A DNA stretch of 7,248 nucleotides from CAIWHR01 sp040007035 (GTDB lineage Bacteria > Pseudomonadota > Gammaproteobacteria > Burkholderiales > Casimicrobiaceae), in the NCBI GenBank assembly GCA_040007035.1, contig JBDTVU010000156.1, forward strand, positions 1 through 7,248, read 5' to 3'. Below are positions 6,363-7,248 of the stretch, piece by piece. A model generated the notes under the pieces. The model searched no databases and was not told where the DNA came from. It saw only the letters and a list, made by a program, of their open reading frames with translations. Numbering within the stretch: the first letter of the stretch is position 1; every line of letters begins with the position of its first letter. Both the position numbers and the translations under genes were made by a program.

Positions 6363-6978
6363 GGCCGGCCTCGTCGCGGCGACGATACTGAACACCGGTC
6401 AGCATGCTGCGCGCGATCTGGTTGCGGTCACGCCGGGTGTGGACGACCAGCATCGCCAGGTGGAGGCCGACGAAGACCGCGACGATCGTCGAGATCGCCT
6501 CATGCGGCTCCTTGAACGTCTTCTTCAGCCACGCCATGTCGCCGAGCGCGCCGGCAAGCGGGCCGGCACCGTGTTCGATCGCCGCCAGAGCAAGGCCGGT
6601 CATCGCCATCGTTGCGAGCAGCGCGTACGCGGCGAGATAGGCGAGGCTCGCGAGCTCGTCGTGACCGAACCGCCGCGACGCGCTCAGTCGCCGCGACCGG
6701 AGGACGCCGAGCCACGCCCGCGGGTGCCACAGGTCGGTGAAGCGGGCATGGCGCGGGCCGACGACGCCCCACGCGATGCGCGCGGCGAGCCCGGTGATCA
6801 GCGCATAGCCGATGGCGATGTGCGCCTGCCACAGCGCCTTCTCGAACGGGCCGCGCTCGAACAGCTCCGACGACCACGCCGTCGCGAGCAGCGCGACGAC
6901 CGCCAGCGCGTTCCACCAGTGGATGAAACGCAGCGCAGGGTCGTAGACCCGCCGCCGCTCCCAGATTCCGTCGTGCAT
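6355..6978 (-). CDS. Cytochrome b561-type membrane diheme cytochrome b (SHP operon)
   Basis: A 207-aa, four-helix cytochrome b of the b561/Ni,Fe-hydrogenase type. Candidate heme ligands are His20 in LRFIHWWNA (helix 1), His53 in WQAHIAIGY (helix 2), and His159 and His173 in FKEPHEAIS and VGLHLAML (around helix 4). Helix 3 is about 111-134. It would take electrons from the quinol pool and pass them to periplasmic DHC and SHP. It is the first gene of the minus-strand operon and its stop overlaps the SHP start by 8 nt. The ATG at 6978 is chosen because GGAG (6987-6990) sits 8 nt upstream and the short N-terminus before RFIHW matches the family. A GTG at 7014 is in frame but has no Shine-Dalgarno. 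A tandem TTAAGC repeat lies 50 nt upstream of the ATG. Confidence 0.92.
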   Translation of the reverse strand: MHDGIWERRRVYDPALRFIHWWNALAVVALLATAWSSELFERGPFEKALWQAHIAIGYALITGLAARIAWGVVGPRHARFTDLWHPRAWLGVLRSRRLSASRRFGHDELASLAYLAAYALLATMAMTGLALAAIEHGAGPLAGALGDMAWLKKTFKEPHEAISTIVAVFVGLHLAMLVVHTRRDRNQIARSMLTGVQYRRRDEAGHA

Positions 6979-6986
6979 CGTGAACG

Positions 6987-6990
6987 CTCC
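6987..6990 (-). promoter_or_regulatory. Shine-Dalgarno (GGAG) deciding the cytochrome b start
   Basis: GGAG on the minus strand, 8 nt before the ATG at 6978, supports that start over the in-frame GTG at 7014. Confidence 0.7.
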
Positions 6991-7027
6991 GTGAGTGGTG
7001 ACCACGGCGACCACGATATCGGGCCGA

Positions 7028-7045
7028 GCTTAACGGACGCTTAAG
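7028..7045 (-). promoter_or_regulatory. Tandem TTAAGC half-sites: candidate response-regulator operator
   Basis: On the minus strand the sequence reads CTTAAG-CGTCC-GTTAAG-C, that is TTAAGC twice with 11-bp periodicity. This is one helical turn, the arrangement bound by OmpR-family dimers, and it closely resembles the TTAAG-N5-TTAAG boxes known for PmrA/QseB regulators. It is one of the few A/T-rich spots in the window and lies 50-67 nt upstream of the cytochrome b ATG, inside the 117-nt intergenic region (6979-7095). No convincing -10 hexamer is visible downstream of it; TATCGT at 7018-7013 is a weak candidate. The site is seen directly. Binding by the regulator encoded at 4659-5336 is inferred. 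Confidence 0.6.
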
Positions 7046-7095
7046 CCGGAGAGGCGCCCGGCGCGCAACCCGCAGGCGGTGGCGGCGCGCGGCGC

Positions 7096-7248
7096 CTACG
7101 CCCGGATCTCGATGACCGGGATGTGTTCGGAGAGCTGCGCGAGGAGATCGCGCGAAAGCGTCGCGCCGTCCGGCGCTGCGGCGACAACGTCCTCGTTCGC
7201 GCAGCCGGTCGGGCGGAACGGCTGCAGGATCCAGCGCTGGATTTTCCG
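7096..7248 (-). CDS. nrdG: C-terminal fragment, possibly NrdG-type anaerobic RNR activating protein
   Basis: Fifty codons of a gene that enters from the right edge and ends at TAG (7098-7096). It has no internal stop and codon usage like the neighbouring genes. The peptide contains WILQPFRPTGCANE near its start and ends in HIPVIEIRA. The QPFRPxGC block followed by a short helical stretch and a terminal strand resembles, from memory, the C-terminus of the radical-SAM protein that installs the glycyl radical on class III (anaerobic) ribonucleotide reductase. The radical-SAM CxxxCxxC motif would lie outside the window, so the assignment cannot be verified here. It is codirectional with the SHP operon, whose own putative operator lies between them. 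That the stretch is coding is fairly secure; the product is tentative. Confidence 0.5.
   Translation of the reverse strand, partial: RKIQRWILQPFRPTGCANEDVVAAAPDGATLSRDLLAQLSEHIPVIEIRA

Noticed and set aside
6363..6395. Alternative SHP start at 6395 adding 11 residues
   Set aside because: It would put extra residues before a good signal peptide and lie deeper in the cytochrome b gene. The ATG at 6362 has GAGG and an 8-nt overlap typical of coupled genes.
6979..7014. Alternative GTG start at 7014 for the cytochrome b
   Set aside because: There is no Shine-Dalgarno upstream of it. The ATG at 6978 has GGAG at 8 nt and gives the usual short N-terminus before the RFIHW ligand motif.
7046..7095. 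GC-rich stretch after the putative nrdG stop, considered as an intrinsic terminator
   Set aside because: Several short GGCGCC/GCGCGC palindromes are present, but there is no single clear stem followed by a T-run on the minus strand.

Overview
The window is a very GC-rich (about 70% by eye), gene-dense stretch of a proteobacterial chromosome, most likely a betaproteobacterium. The evidence is codon usage with almost exclusive G/C third positions, a QseBC-type two-component pair, and a cytochrome b / SHP / DHC gene set known mainly from proteobacteria. No RNA gene, insertion sequence, CRISPR array or gene-free stretch over about 120 bases is visible.

Left block, plus strand (about 23-2456): a 488-residue heme-copper oxidoreductase (HCO) catalytic subunit with all six metal-ligand histidines, followed 4 nt later by a COX15/CtaA-family heme A synthase-like membrane protein. 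Both depart from the textbook. The oxidase subunit lacks the tyrosine four residues after its first CuB histidine. The CtaA-like protein appears to have lost the Glu of the ExxHR motif and one substrate-heme histidine. Together they look like a non-canonical HCO with its dedicated heme-modification or assembly partner, and a nitric-oxide-reductase-like HCO is a real possibility.

Right block, minus strand (about 7045 down to 2471), transcribed toward the left block: cytochrome b561-type membrane diheme protein, SHP-type monoheme cytochrome c (DUF1924), diheme cytochrome c (DHC), OmpR-family response regulator, QseC-type sensor kinase, and a TauE/SafE membrane permease. The genes overlap or nearly abut (8-nt overlap, 10 nt, 32 nt, 4-nt overlap, 56 nt), so this looks like one operon. 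Electrons would pass from the quinol pool through the cytochrome b to DHC and then SHP, the O2/NO-binding cytochrome. The two-component system probably controls the operon. A perfect TTAAGC-N5-TTAAGC tandem repeat upstream of the first gene is a strong candidate operator for the response regulator.

The two blocks converge at 2456/2471, where a perfect 7-bp inverted repeat contains both stop codons. At the far right edge is the C-terminal 50 codons of another minus-strand gene, tentatively the activating enzyme of anaerobic ribonucleotide reductase (NrdG type). With the SHP and unusual oxidase genes, it suggests a locus for life at low oxygen and/or with nitric oxide.
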